Shown here: positions 1 to 8,369 of the stretch, piece after piece | Layout: each line of letters opens with the position of its first letter | How positions within the stretch are numbered: the stretch's first letter is position 1 | NCBI RefSeq assembly: GCF_035918095.1 | Contig: NZ_CP109137.1 | Coordinates: forward strand, 1,423,501 to 1,487,500 | DNA length: 64,000 nucleotides | DNA from: Streptomyces sp. NBC_01750 | Lineage (GTDB): Bacteria; Actinomycetota; Actinomycetes; Streptomycetales; Streptomycetaceae | Reading direction: 5' to 3' | Notes under the pieces: generated by a model | The model's database searches: none | What the model saw: only the letters and a program-made list of their open reading frames with translations | What the model was told of the DNA's origin: nothing | Made by a program: the position numbers and the translations under genes

Positions 1-854
1 TTCGGAGCGTCTCCGAAGGTCGCCAGAATCTCTTCGTAGGCATAGAACGGGCGGTACGGAACCTCCACCGATCCCCAGTAGTTGGCGAGTTCGTCTCTGC
101 TCAGTCCGGCGGGAAGCCCGGGAAAGCTCTCCCTGGCCAGCGCCCGTCCGGCATCGGCCTTCTCCTTCTCGCCGTCGTCGATCCGCATCGGCACCGGCAG
201 AATGCGGATGCGTTTGTCGTGGAAGCGCTCTTCGATGTCCCGGGCCACCGCTGAGGCACCGTCGATGCTCTGGTCGCTCAGGGTGAAGCAGACCACCAGG
301 ACCTGCGGCATCTGAACGGTACAGATATCGGCGATATCGCTGAGTCCGGTCCTGCTGTCGATCAAGGTGTAGTCGTAGTGCCGGCGCATGTCCGCGCGCA
401 TGGCGTCGAAGAACTGGCCGCCTCCGAAACGCTCGTAGAAGTCGTCCCAGTCCATCCTTCCGACGGTCGACGAATAGTCACGATTGCGCCGGCCGGCGGA
501 GAGGAAGTCCAAGCTGCCGCCTTGCGGGAAGGCCCAGTTGAGGGAGGTCGCATGTGGCCTGACCCGCGCGTATTCACGGTGCCAGTCGGGTTCACGCTCC
601 GCCGCCCGCCGGGCCTCCTCCTGGTATTCGGTGATCAGATTGATCAGCCCGGGAGTGGCCTCCAGGTCGGAAAGATCGAGGAACGGGTGGAAGAAGCGGT
701 GCAGTCCCGGTGCTTCCAGGTCCCAGTCGACGGCCAGTACCCGATAGCCGTTCGCCGCCAGGATCCAGGCGACATTGGCCAGCGCCATGGTGCGGCCCGT
801 GCCGCCCTTGTACGAGTAGAAAGTGACAATGGTCCCTTGACGGTTCTCCGTCAT
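1..854 (-). CDS. fxsT: FxsT-like KGGxGRT P-loop ATPase, N-terminal part (runs off window)
   Basis: Only the first ~284 codons are present; the rest lies beyond the left edge. The N-terminus carries a deviant Walker A, KGGTGRT, at residues 16-22, followed by a ParA/MinD-like strand with AVDWDLEAPGLH. This is the usual opening of the ATPase linked to FxSxx-COOH systems, whose longer members continue into NB-ARC and tetratricopeptide regions; that part cannot be seen here. Its ATG overlaps the fxsC stop as ATGA, implying translational coupling. The role is probably a cytoplasmic signalling or partitioning-type ATPase. The family assignment rests on the P-loop plus context. A plain ParA-like protein is the alternative. 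Confidence 0.75.
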   Translation of the reverse strand, partial: MTENRQGTIVTFYSYKGGTGRTMALANVAWILAANGYRVLAVDWDLEAPGLHRFFHPFLDLSDLEATPGLINLITEYQEEARRAAEREPDWHREYARVRPHATSLNWAFPQGGSLDFLSAGRRNRDYSSTVGRMDWDDFYERFGGGQFFDAMRADMRRHYDYTLIDSRTGLSDIADICTVQMPQVLVVCFTLSDQSIDGASAVARDIEERFHDKRIRILPVPMRIDDGEKEKADAGRALARESFPGLPAGLSRDELANYWGSVEVPYRPFYAYEEILATFGDAP

Positions 855-2185
855 GACGACCCCTCCCCGTTGTCGGCGTTGTCCTTTGCCTGGTCACCTG
901 GACGAGCGGTGGATGCGCGAACTCCGGAGCCGTAGCCGATTCCCGACGGAAGAACGCGTGGGATCGGATCGCTGGGGCCTTCCGGCGGATAGGTCGGCGC
1001 ATGAGCCGCGTAGTGTCTGCCCGCCGCGTTCACCGCGCCCGGCAGCTCCTGGCTGAAGGCCTCCAGTGTGGGGAGACCGCCACCCGGTGACCGATGGCCG
1101 CCGCTCTCTTCCGGCCGGGGCGCCAGGGACTCCTCGGTCGCCGCACGTAACTCGTCCTCCCGCTGCCGGGACACCGGGTCCTCGCGGTTCCAGGGGATCA
1201 TGACGCTGATCCACGGCCGCTCCTCGGCACACAGCCGCCGCACCAGTTCTCTGCGGTGCGGGGAGTCGAGGGCCCAGCGGTCCAGCAGCAGCAGTCCTGG
1301 CGCCTGCGGCGGGCCCGGGGCCAGCAGCCGCTCGGCCTCGGCCTCGAACTCCCCGACGCGCACCCGGTAGTCCAGGTTCCGGACGAGATCGACGGCGTGG
1401 TCGGCGAGCGGCCTGGACGATTTCGGATGGTACGGATTCCAGTCGCGCGGGCGCGGGCCGTAGCAGTCGGGGCCGCGGTCCTCCGGGAGATCCGACCGGG
1501 AGCAGGCGAGTACCGAGACCTCCATCTCCCGTGCCGGTCCGGGCGGCCCGAACGCGCTCGGCATCGCGCCGTAGTCCTGGTGCGGGTCGCCCTCGGTGAT
1601 ACGGGTCTGCTCCGCCACGCTGACTATGCGCTTCGCCAGGAGGTAGACCGCGCGCTCGTACTGGTCGCGGAGGTATCTGAGCTTGATCAGCCCGTAGAAC
1701 CCCTCGTCGGCGTAGTCGTCACCGAAAGCCGCATGGTTGAACTGCAGCCGCTCCGCGGGCTGCGGCAGCTGCCTGGCCGGTATCGGCACCCAGAGCGCCG
1801 GAACGATCCCGCTCACCGAGCTGCCATTGCTCCGCGCCTGGTGGTGCGCCGCACGCGTCGAGAACACGAACCATTCCCGGCCGCACTGCTCACTGAGGAA
1901 ATAGCGTGGCGAATAGAGCGGCACAAAGACCCTGCAGGAGGCCAGAGCCTCCGAAAGCCGCTCCTGCCATCCTTCGCCGGGCTGCATCTGCTGGTCCATG
2001 AAACCGGCCGGCACCCCGGCCGGAAGCGACGTCAGCTGCAGCACATGGGCGCACAGATCACGGTAGAACCTCTCCACCCAGATGTTCGGGTCTTTGTCCT
2101 TCGGATGATTCTTCGGCGTATGCGCATAGCTGAGGAAGAAGTACGGTTCCGCCCCAACTCCCCCTGCCCCCATGGCTCCAAGCAC
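851..2185 (-). CDS. fxsC: TIR-like protein FxsC of the FxSxx-COOH system
   Basis: The N-terminal domain has TIR-like features: EPYFFLSYAH at residues 13-22, then a segment ending SCRVFVPLYSPRYF and CGREW, where E104 sits where TIR NADases have their catalytic Glu. The C-terminal ~300 residues form a second alpha/beta region I do not recognise, with a polar tail. Three in-frame starts compete: TTG 2188, GTG 2185 and ATG 2173. A GGGGGAG six bases upstream favours GTG 2185. The gene lies between fxsB and the ATPase, overlapping the latter by 4 bp. Its function in this RiPP system is unknown; NAD cleavage or protein scaffolding are inferences. Confidence 0.85.
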   Translation of the reverse strand: MLGAMGAGGVGAEPYFFLSYAHTPKNHPKDKDPNIWVERFYRDLCAHVLQLTSLPAGVPAGFMDQQMQPGEGWQERLSEALASCRVFVPLYSPRYFLSEQCGREWFVFSTRAAHHQARSNGSSVSGIVPALWVPIPARQLPQPAERLQFNHAAFGDDYADEGFYGLIKLRYLRDQYERAVYLLAKRIVSVAEQTRITEGDPHQDYGAMPSAFGPPGPAREMEVSVLACSRSDLPEDRGPDCYGPRPRDWNPYHPKSSRPLADHAVDLVRNLDYRVRVGEFEAEAERLLAPGPPQAPGLLLLDRWALDSPHRRELVRRLCAEERPWISVMIPWNREDPVSRQREDELRAATEESLAPRPEESGGHRSPGGGLPTLEAFSQELPGAVNAAGRHYAAHAPTYPPEGPSDPIPRVLPSGIGYGSGVRASTARPGDQAKDNADNGEGSS

Positions 2186-2270
2186 CAACGTCTCCCCCGG
2201 TCCATGTGGATGGATCCTCAGTGTAGGAAACGTCGATTACTCGGCGGAACAGCGCGAACACGCCTGCTCC

Positions 2271-4685
2271 TCAAGGGGTCACGTTCCGGGCCTGCCAGTC
2301 GGCGCGATGGGACTCGGCCGCGCGCCGAGCCTCGGACAGGGCGTCAACCGAGACCGGTTCCGCCGACCACCCCTGCGCCGTGCTCGCCATCCCTGCCACG
2401 AATCGCTCCCCGAGAGGCGTCAGGACACCGGACGTGGCCAGCACTTCGACCGCCTCGGAGGTCTGCTGCCGCCAGCGGGCGAACTGCGCCTCCGCCGTTC
2501 GCGCCGCTTCGCCCTGCGCCGTGTGCCGCCGTACGCGCCAGAAGTCCGTCACCGCGATATGCGCGTACGTCCCCTGGATCAGCCCGGCCAGCGGTCTTGG
2601 ATCGCCCCGCCACGGGGCGTAGAACGTCCGGGTGTCCGCGGGATCGTAGAGATCGTGACTGTCCAGTACCGCACCCAGCTTCACATGCTGGAATTCATGG
2701 ACGATGAGCAGCGCCAGCAGATCCGGGGAATCGGGCCGGGCCGCCCCGACCGCGCCGAAGGCTTCTCTGGAAGCGGCACTGACATCGCTGCCGTCCGGTG
2801 AGTGCAACGGTGTGATGGCCCGGAGACCGGCGGCCACGCCCGGCGCGTACACGGGCAGTTCACGCCGGATGAGCGACCATGCCTCGGTCAGGTCCTCCGC
2901 CCACATCTTGGCCTCCCCCGGGGAGAGGCGGGGCGCGACGGGCCATTGATGGGAGTCGCGCAGTGGGTCGGTGTCCTCCAACGCCACCGTCCAGCCGGGC
3001 AGTTCGACCAGTCGTACGGGCTGCCAGTGCGGAGTGAGTCCGTCCACCCCTTCGTCCCACCCGATCCACAGCTCACGACCCGCGGCCCGCACGGAGAAAC
3101 CGTGGGCGCCCGCGGTGACTTCGGCGTGGTCCGCACGTGTGGTGAGTGACACCGAGCCGAGGCCGGGAAGGCGAAGCATTCCCTCACGCAGCGGGACGAC
3201 GACAGTGTCGCCGCGCCGGGCCCGGAGCGCAGCGGCAGCGGCGAGCTCCGCAAGGCCGCGCACGACGGTCGCCGGTGCCGAACCCTCCAGGATTCGCAGG
3301 GCCCATGGCCGCAGATAGGGATGAGCCACCACCGCGTCCAGCGCGTCGGGCGCGGCTGCATCAAGCTCGATCAGCAGCTCCCCGGCCTGCGCGGCGATGC
3401 GGTCGGCCCGGGGGGCATGCTCCAGCACGGCCGCCAGCAGATCGCCGTTGAACTCGAGTTGAGCGGCCGCCAGCCGCCCCACGACCTCCTCGCCACCGAA
3501 ACCGGCGGCCAGCTCGTCGAGATCACCGGTGTGAACGGAGAGGCCGGTGTCCGCCGGCCGCGCCGGGGCGGAGGCTTCCCTGTCACGGATGTTCATAATG
3601 AGTTCCATCAGGTCGGGGCAGAACACGGAGGGATTGTCGAAGCCGCTGCCGCTTCGATAGCGATGGGCGTAAAGGCCTCCGCCGCAGGACTCGACCACCG
3701 GGCAGGCACGGCACTCCTGGCTCAGCTGCTCGGCTCCCTGCTGGCGGGCCAGCATTCCGGGGTGGCGCAGAACCTCGTCAAGAGAGTGCGCAAAGACGTC
3801 CATACCCGTCACAGGGGCGCCGTCGTAGGCCGTTTTGAGGCTGTCGGCCTGCTCGAATGTGCCGTCCGTCTCGATCACCACGAGATCCGCCGGCGCCAGC
3901 CCCAGGGATTCGGTGAGACTGCTTTCACCGCGCAGCGTGCGCAGTACGGAGTCGAAGATCCGCACGGGGACCGGCCGGCCCGCGTCGTCCCAGCGCCGGT
4001 AGACGACATCCAGCCAGTCCGCGTAGGGAGTCGCCGATCCGTCCGGGCGGGGCGGCGGTGCGTCCCAAGTCGCGTGCGGCAGGAGGAAGTCGAGACGCGG
4101 TGGGTCGAGAGCGACCAGAGCGTCGTACACGGCCACCGGATCATTCTCGACATCGATCGTGCACAGCAGCCCGGCGAACAGGTGTCTGTATCGGGGCTGA
4201 TTCAGCAGAGCGACCGCACGCAACACCTGCGGGTGGCTGCTGCGGCCGTCGGCATAGCGGCGATGACGGTCGTTGGAGGCCTTGTCACCGTCCAGGGAAA
4301 CGCCGACCTTGATGCCTAATTCAACAAAAAGATCACAAAACTGCTCATTGAGGAGGACGCCGTTCGTGTGAATCCTGAGGTCGAGCGCGCTGACACCGCG
4401 TAACGCGCGCCGGAGCTCCTCCGCCGCCTTCCGCAGCCGGCCGGGACCGGCGAGCAGCGGCTCCCCGCCATGGAGCACCACGTGGACCGTCGGCAATCGG
4501 TGAGCCCTGGCGTGTTCGGCGATCCGGTCCGCCGCTTGCTCCAGAACAGCTTCCGGCACCGCCTTGGGCCGGCCACGCCAGCTCGTATCCGCGTGTTCGT
4601 ACACATAACAGTGGTCACATGCAAGGTCGCATCGACTGTGCACCTTGAGTACGAACTGCGTAAGAGCTGGCAATGGCCGGTCCAT
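2271..4685 (-). CDS. fxsB: FxsB cyclophane-forming radical SAM/SPASM maturase fused to a HEXXH domain
   Basis: The radical SAM domain binds a 4Fe-4S cluster through C19, C23 and C26 (CDLACDHC) near the N-terminus. A SPASM-type Cys-rich region follows near residues 325-360 (ECRACPVVESCGGG, then CPDL). The second half carries a separate zinc-protease-like segment with HEFQH at 663-667. Characterised FxsB enzymes join the Phe ring carbon to the beta-carbon of Ser in the FxS motif of the precursor, making a strained cyclophane. The 804-residue length is explained by fusion to the HEXXH partner, which is a separate protein in some systems and could be the maturation peptidase (inference). The start is 21 bp after fxsA. 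Confidence 0.93.
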   Translation of the reverse strand: MDRPLPALTQFVLKVHSRCDLACDHCYVYEHADTSWRGRPKAVPEAVLEQAADRIAEHARAHRLPTVHVVLHGGEPLLAGPGRLRKAAEELRRALRGVSALDLRIHTNGVLLNEQFCDLFVELGIKVGVSLDGDKASNDRHRRYADGRSSHPQVLRAVALLNQPRYRHLFAGLLCTIDVENDPVAVYDALVALDPPRLDFLLPHATWDAPPPRPDGSATPYADWLDVVYRRWDDAGRPVPVRIFDSVLRTLRGESSLTESLGLAPADLVVIETDGTFEQADSLKTAYDGAPVTGMDVFAHSLDEVLRHPGMLARQQGAEQLSQECRACPVVESCGGGLYAHRYRSGSGFDNPSVFCPDLMELIMNIRDREASAPARPADTGLSVHTGDLDELAAGFGGEEVVGRLAAAQLEFNGDLLAAVLEHAPRADRIAAQAGELLIELDAAAPDALDAVVAHPYLRPWALRILEGSAPATVVRGLAELAAAAALRARRGDTVVVPLREGMLRLPGLGSVSLTTRADHAEVTAGAHGFSVRAAGRELWIGWDEGVDGLTPHWQPVRLVELPGWTVALEDTDPLRDSHQWPVAPRLSPGEAKMWAEDLTEAWSLIRRELPVYAPGVAAGLRAITPLHSPDGSDVSAASREAFGAVGAARPDSPDLLALLIVHEFQHVKLGAVLDSHDLYDPADTRTFYAPWRGDPRPLAGLIQGTYAHIAVTDFWRVRRHTAQGEAARTAEAQFARWRQQTSEAVEVLATSGVLTPLGERFVAGMASTAQGWSAEPVSVDALSEARRAAESHRADWQARNVTP

Positions 4686-4706
4686 GATGTGGATCTATCC
4701 GGCCAC

Positions 4707-4895
4707 TCAGATCGAAGACTGGAAGGTCGCGACCACCGGACTCGACCCCGTACCGGTCGACAGCAACCGACTGACAGTCGCCGGCAGCTCCCTGCCGTGG
4801 ACGGGGGCCCGCTTGGCCAGCGGCACACGAGAGGCCGCCTGCCGGAGGGGTGCGGGCCCGGGCCTACCGGCCGCGGAGACAAGAGCGGTGTTCAT
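4707..4895 (-). CDS. fxsA: FxsA: FxSxx-COOH cyclophane RiPP precursor peptide
   Basis: This 62-residue peptide ends T-F-Q-S-S-I, so the F-x-S-x-x signature sits exactly at the C-terminus, as the family definition requires. Phe58 and Ser60 are the predicted cross-linked pair. The ATG at 4895 is preceded by AAAAGGGG at good spacing. The leader is Ala/Pro/Arg-rich with a short hydrophobic patch (SPVVAT) before the motif and no signal peptide. A longer in-frame extension upstream exists but has no SD support. It is the first gene of the fxsA-fxsB-fxsC-fxsT run. Identification rests on the terminal motif plus the adjacent maturase. Confidence 0.9.
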   Translation of the reverse strand: MNTALVSAAGRPGPAPLRQAASRVPLAKRAPVHGRELPATVSRLLSTGTGSSPVVATFQSSI

Positions 4896-5278
4896 TGAGC
4901 CCCTTTTCGGGTGAGTGACATAGACGGGCGCCAGTGCCCGACATGGAAATACGACCCACCCATCCCATTTTGCACAAATTCGGGCTTTTCGGGCGGACTG
5001 CCTACGCGCGATCCCCCCGGAGCCAGAACGAAAGTCGACGGTCTCAGGTACGCCGGCACCCGCACAAGCCACCCTTTCGGTCGACCCGTCCGGACGCCAA
5101 CCGGCCCATCTGTCGCATTCGGCGTACGCCACTCAATCACACTGCCCGGTGGGCCGAGAGCAGGGAATGGGTGACCGTAGACAGAATCCCTCGAGCTCGT
5201 CAAGGATGGCTACTCTTCGGCGAGTTCGGCAAAAAAATGGTGCTGGATCGAGATCTTCAGCCCCTCCTCCCGCGCCGG
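4896..5278. other. Gene-free region upstream of fxsA, with a possible promoter
   Basis: No convincing gene is seen. The patch around 4955-4990 is A+T-richer than its surroundings. On the minus strand TTGTGC (4972-4977) and TCGTAT (4949-4954) are 17 bp apart, which would place transcription start roughly 45 bases before fxsA. Both hexamers match consensus poorly, so this is only a candidate promoter. Confidence 0.3.
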
Positions 5279-5833
5279 CTAGACACCCAAGCCCGCGAGA
5301 ACCACCGCTCCCGGAAGCGCCGCGAAGGCCTTGCCGGGAACGATCAACTTGCCGCGTCGCCGCCCACTGCCGATCAGGACCCACTCGGTATCGACGACGG
5401 CCGAGTCCACCAGCAGCGGCCAGTCGGCCGGCAGCCCGATCGGTGTGATCCCGCCGTACTCCATACCGGTCGCCCCGGTCGCTGTGTCCATGCAGGCGAA
5501 CGAGGCCTTGCGTGCGCCCAGTTGCCGGCGTACGACGCCGTTGACGTCGACCCGCGTCCCCGAGAGGACGACGCAGGCGGCCAGCGTGGACTCGCCGCCA
5601 CGCTTGCCCGCCACGACCACACAGTTCGCCGACTCGTCGAGCAGCTCCTGCCCGTAGTGCTCCACGAAGGCCGCGGTGTCAGCGATCTCCGGGTCGGTGT
5701 CGACATAGATCAGCTGCTCGAGGGGGACATCTCCACTCCAGCGGCTGATTGCGTCGACGACCGGCCGGGGCAGTAGGCCGAGACAGTCGACGGCGGCCCG
5801 GGCGTCGTCGAAGCTTCCGATGGGGGCGCGCAT
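5279..5833 (-). CDS. YbaK/EbsC-family aminoacyl-tRNA deacylase
   Basis: This 184-residue protein belongs to the YbaK/prolyl-tRNA editing-domain fold, which hydrolyses mischarged tRNAs such as Cys- or Ala-tRNAPro in trans. The family shows in the CVVVAGKRGG strand with a conserved Lys, in GARKASFA and in the MEYGGITPIGLP motif near residue 125. It is a stand-alone editing domain of usual length. It is transcribed alone on the minus strand, 44 bp beyond the neighbouring regulator's stop. Substrate specificity cannot be read from the sequence. Confidence 0.88.
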   Translation of the reverse strand: MRAPIGSFDDARAAVDCLGLLPRPVVDAISRWSGDVPLEQLIYVDTDPEIADTAAFVEHYGQELLDESANCVVVAGKRGGESTLAACVVLSGTRVDVNGVVRRQLGARKASFACMDTATGATGMEYGGITPIGLPADWPLLVDSAVVDTEWVLIGSGRRRGKLIVPGKAFAALPGAVVLAGLGV

Positions 5834-5877
5834 GCATGCAACGCTAACAGCCGTCGTCCCGCCCGCGATTGGCCGTC

Positions 5878-6450
5878 TCAGCGTACGGGTGGGATGGAGA
5901 CCGCCATGGTCATCTCGACCGTCTCCTCACCGTCGTTGCGGTAGGCGTGCGGCACGTTCGCCTCGAAGGTGGCGGAGGTCCCCGCCGGCAGGGAGTGCGG
6001 CTCGCCGTCGACGAGGAGGGTGAGCTCGCCCGCGGTGACATGGAGCAGCTCGACCGTCCCGTCGGGATGTGGATCGGAGGCGCTTTCGTCGCCCGGCATC
6101 AGCCGCCAGGCCCACAGTTCCAGCGGCCCGCGGCGCTCGGTACCGACCAGCAGCGTGGTGTAGCTGCCGGTCGAGGTGGACCACATGCGTACGGCCTGCT
6201 CCGGAGGTACGACGCGGACCTGCGGGCCCTGCTCGTAATCGAGGAGCGTGGTGATGCTGACGCCCAGAGCGTCGGCGAGTTTCACAGTCGTCCCGACGCT
6301 CGGATTCGTACGCGCCTGCTCAATCTGGATGATCATGCCGCGGCTGACCCCCGCCCGAGCGGCGAGGGCGTCGAGAGTGAACCCCCGCTCGCCGCGCCAG
6401 CGCTTGAGATTACGGGCGAGCGACTGCGTGAGCTGGTCGAGGTCCGACAC
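5878..6450 (-). CDS. XRE-family transcriptional regulator with C-terminal cupin domain
   Basis: An N-terminal helix-turn-helix of the XRE type (RGFTLDALAARAGVSRGMI) is followed by a cupin sensor domain containing PGDESASDPHPDGTVELLHV and VPHAYRNDG. Such proteins repress or activate a neighbouring gene on binding a small ligand. GTG 6450 is preferred over TTG 6483 because the protein then opens as family members usually do (SDLDQLTQSLARNLKRWR). It is divergent from the EamA exporter, which is its likely target. The ligand is unknown. Confidence 0.9.
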   Translation of the reverse strand: MSDLDQLTQSLARNLKRWRGERGFTLDALAARAGVSRGMIIQIEQARTNPSVGTTVKLADALGVSITTLLDYEQGPQVRVVPPEQAVRMWSTSTGSYTTLLVGTERRGPLELWAWRLMPGDESASDPHPDGTVELLHVTAGELTLLVDGEPHSLPAGTSATFEANVPHAYRNDGEETVEMTMAVSIPPVR

Positions 6451-6486
6451 TTTCCGTCCAATATCATGGATGACAGAGTTCAATAG

Positions 6487-6526
6487 ACTGCACTACGGTG
6501 TGGTGCACCCAAACGTTCACTGCACT
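6487..6526. promoter_or_regulatory. Direct repeat ACTGCACT in the regulator/exporter intergenic region
   Basis: ACTGCACT occurs at 6487-6494 and again at 6519-6526, 32 bp apart (about three helical turns), between the divergent XRE-cupin regulator and the EamA gene. This is a plausible operator for the regulator, inferred only from position and repetition. Confidence 0.45.
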
Positions 6527-6544
6527 GTACTGCGAGGGCCTGTC

Positions 6545-7411
6545 ATGACCGCACTCTTCGCCCTGGCCACCAGCGTCCTCTGGGGGCTGGCCGACTTCGG
6601 CGGCGGGCTGCTGACGCGACGCGTCCCGGCACTCACGGTCGTCGTCGCCTCACAGTCGATCGCGGTCGTGGTGCTGGGTTCGATCGTCCTCGCGACCGGC
6701 GGCGTGCAGGAAGCGGGACCGCAGCTCTGGTACGCCGTCGCGGCGGGCACGGTCGGCCCGGTGGCGATGCTGTGCTTCTACAAGGCACTCGCGCTGGGCC
6801 CGATGGGCGTGGTCTCGCCGCTGGGATCGCTGGGCGTCGCCGTGCCCGTCAGCCTCGGGCTGATCATCGGCGAGCGGCCCGGACTGCTCCAGTTCGCCGG
6901 TATCGCGGTGGCCGTGGCCGGCATCGTGCTGGCGGGCGGCCCCCAGCTGCGCGGTGCACCGGTGCAGCGGCAGGCGATCCTGCTGACGCTGCTCGCCGCC
7001 TTCGGCTTCGGTGCGGTGATGGCCCTGATCGCCGAGGCCTCGACCACCATCACCGGGCTCTTCCTCGCGCTCTTCGTCCAGCGCGTCACCAATGTCACGG
7101 TCGGTGGCGCGGCGCTGTACGTATCGGTGAAGCGCGGCGCCCGGGCCCTGCCCGCGAACGGCGGGATGCGGGTCATCCTGTCCTCGCTGCCGGCTCTCGC
7201 CTTTGTGGGCCTCGCCGATGTCGCGGCCAACGGCACCTACTCCATCGCCGCTCAGCACGGCCCCGTCACCATCGCCGCCGTCCTCGCGAACCTCTACCCG
7301 GTGGTCACGGTGCTCGCCGCACTCCTGATCCTCAAGGAGCGGCTGCGCGTGGTCCAGGCGACCGGCGCCGGTCTCGCACTCGTGGGCACTGTGCTGCTCG
7401 CGAGCGGCTAA
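6545..7411 (+). CDS. EamA/DMT-family transporter
   Basis: This 288-residue integral membrane protein has the two-EamA-repeat layout of about ten helices, with no signal peptide. The first helix begins ALFALATSVLWGLADFGGG and the last repeat contains ANLYPVVTVLAALLILKERL, a typical EamA signature. It is probably an exporter of small metabolites. ATG 6545 is chosen because the first helix follows at once. It is divergent from the XRE-cupin regulator. Its stop TAA overlaps the convergent acyltransferase stop by 3 bp. Confidence 0.9.
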   Translation: MTALFALATSVLWGLADFGGGLLTRRVPALTVVVASQSIAVVVLGSIVLATGGVQEAGPQLWYAVAAGTVGPVAMLCFYKALALGPMGVVSPLGSLGVAVPVSLGLIIGERPGLLQFAGIAVAVAGIVLAGGPQLRGAPVQRQAILLTLLAAFGFGAVMALIAEASTTITGLFLALFVQRVTNVTVGGAALYVSVKRGARALPANGGMRVILSSLPALAFVGLADVAANGTYSIAAQHGPVTIAAVLANLYPVVTVLAALLILKERLRVVQATGAGLALVGTVLLASG

Positions 7412-8151
7412 GAGCCGTCCGGCTCCAGGTCCGCGAGCGCCAGCAGCTGCTCCGGAGTGACGCCTTCCGGAATCGGTACGGGAGTGGGGGTACGCAGCGG
7501 AGGCTCCCAGCCGCGGACCGGATCCCAGCTCCGTACGACCCGGGCGGGGGCGCCGGCCACCACCGAGTGGTCGGGCACCTCGCCTCGTACCACCGCGCCT
7601 GCGGCCACCACCACATTGCGGCCGAGCCGCGCGCCGGGCAGGACCACCGCGCCGGTCCCCAGCCAGCAACCAGGGCCGATTTCCACCGGCTCGGTGCGCG
7701 GCCACTGCTTGCCGACCGGCTGGTGCGGGTCGTCGTAGCTGTGGTTGGTCGAGGTGATGTAGACGTACGGGCCGCAGTATGTGTCCGAGCCGATGGTCAC
7801 CCTGGTGTCGGCGATGACATGGCTGCCGCGGCCCAGGACCACACCGTTGCCCAGGGTCAGGATCGGGTCGGCGCCCAGATCGAGTCCCGGCATCATCCCC
7901 GCGGTGAGGGTGACCTGCTCGCCGATGATGCAGTGGTCGCCGAGCTCGATCCAGGCCTCACCGAAGACGGTGCCCTGCGGGAAGGCGAGCCGGGTGCCGG
8001 AGCCGAGCCGGCGGAAACGCAGCCGTCCGGGGTGCTCGGCGGTGACGGCGCCCGCCTCCTGCACCCAGCGCCAGCCGCGGTGGACGGCGGACGCGAGGAC
8101 GCGACGCCGCCAGGTGGTGAGCGATGAGAACGTGTTTCTGTTCTTCGGCAC
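7408..8151 (-). CDS. Left-handed beta-helix (hexapeptide) acyltransferase
   Basis: Imperfect hexapeptide repeats run through the protein (GDHCIIGEQVTL, VVLGRGSHVIAD, GPGCWLGTGAVVLPGARLG). A loop with TSTNHSYDD resembles the catalytic His region of maltose/galactoside O-acetyltransferases. It probably transfers an acetyl group to a sugar or surface glycan. GTG 8151 gives the N-terminus PKNRNTFSS that I recall from Streptomyces relatives. ATG 8220 extends it by 23 residues, and neither start has a clear SD. It stands alone on the minus strand. Confidence 0.8.
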   Translation of the reverse strand: MPKNRNTFSSLTTWRRRVLASAVHRGWRWVQEAGAVTAEHPGRLRFRRLGSGTRLAFPQGTVFGEAWIELGDHCIIGEQVTLTAGMMPGLDLGADPILTLGNGVVLGRGSHVIADTRVTIGSDTYCGPYVYITSTNHSYDDPHQPVGKQWPRTEPVEIGPGCWLGTGAVVLPGARLGRNVVVAAGAVVRGEVPDHSVVAGAPARVVRSWDPVRGWEPPLRTPTPVPIPEGVTPEQLLALADLEPDGS

Positions 8152-8369
8152 CCGCACACGGTAGTCGGTGCACGTGAACTGATCATCACGGCGTGCTGTG
8201 ATCTTCCCCCCACCCGTCATCGGTTGCGGCGGGCGACCGATCCGGCGCCCTCGTGCCGAGGCACGGGCGAGTGTCTCCCCAGGCCCGCCGAGTACCCCTC
8301 CCGTGAGTACCGCCCGTCCGGTCGCCTACGGTGCATCTACGCGAGACCGGTGAGCACCAAGGAGCAGGC

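Noticed and set aside
1256..2707. Long plus-strand frame across fxsC and the fxsB end
   Set aside because: A shadow of minus-strand genes with Arg/Pro-rich composition and no domain.
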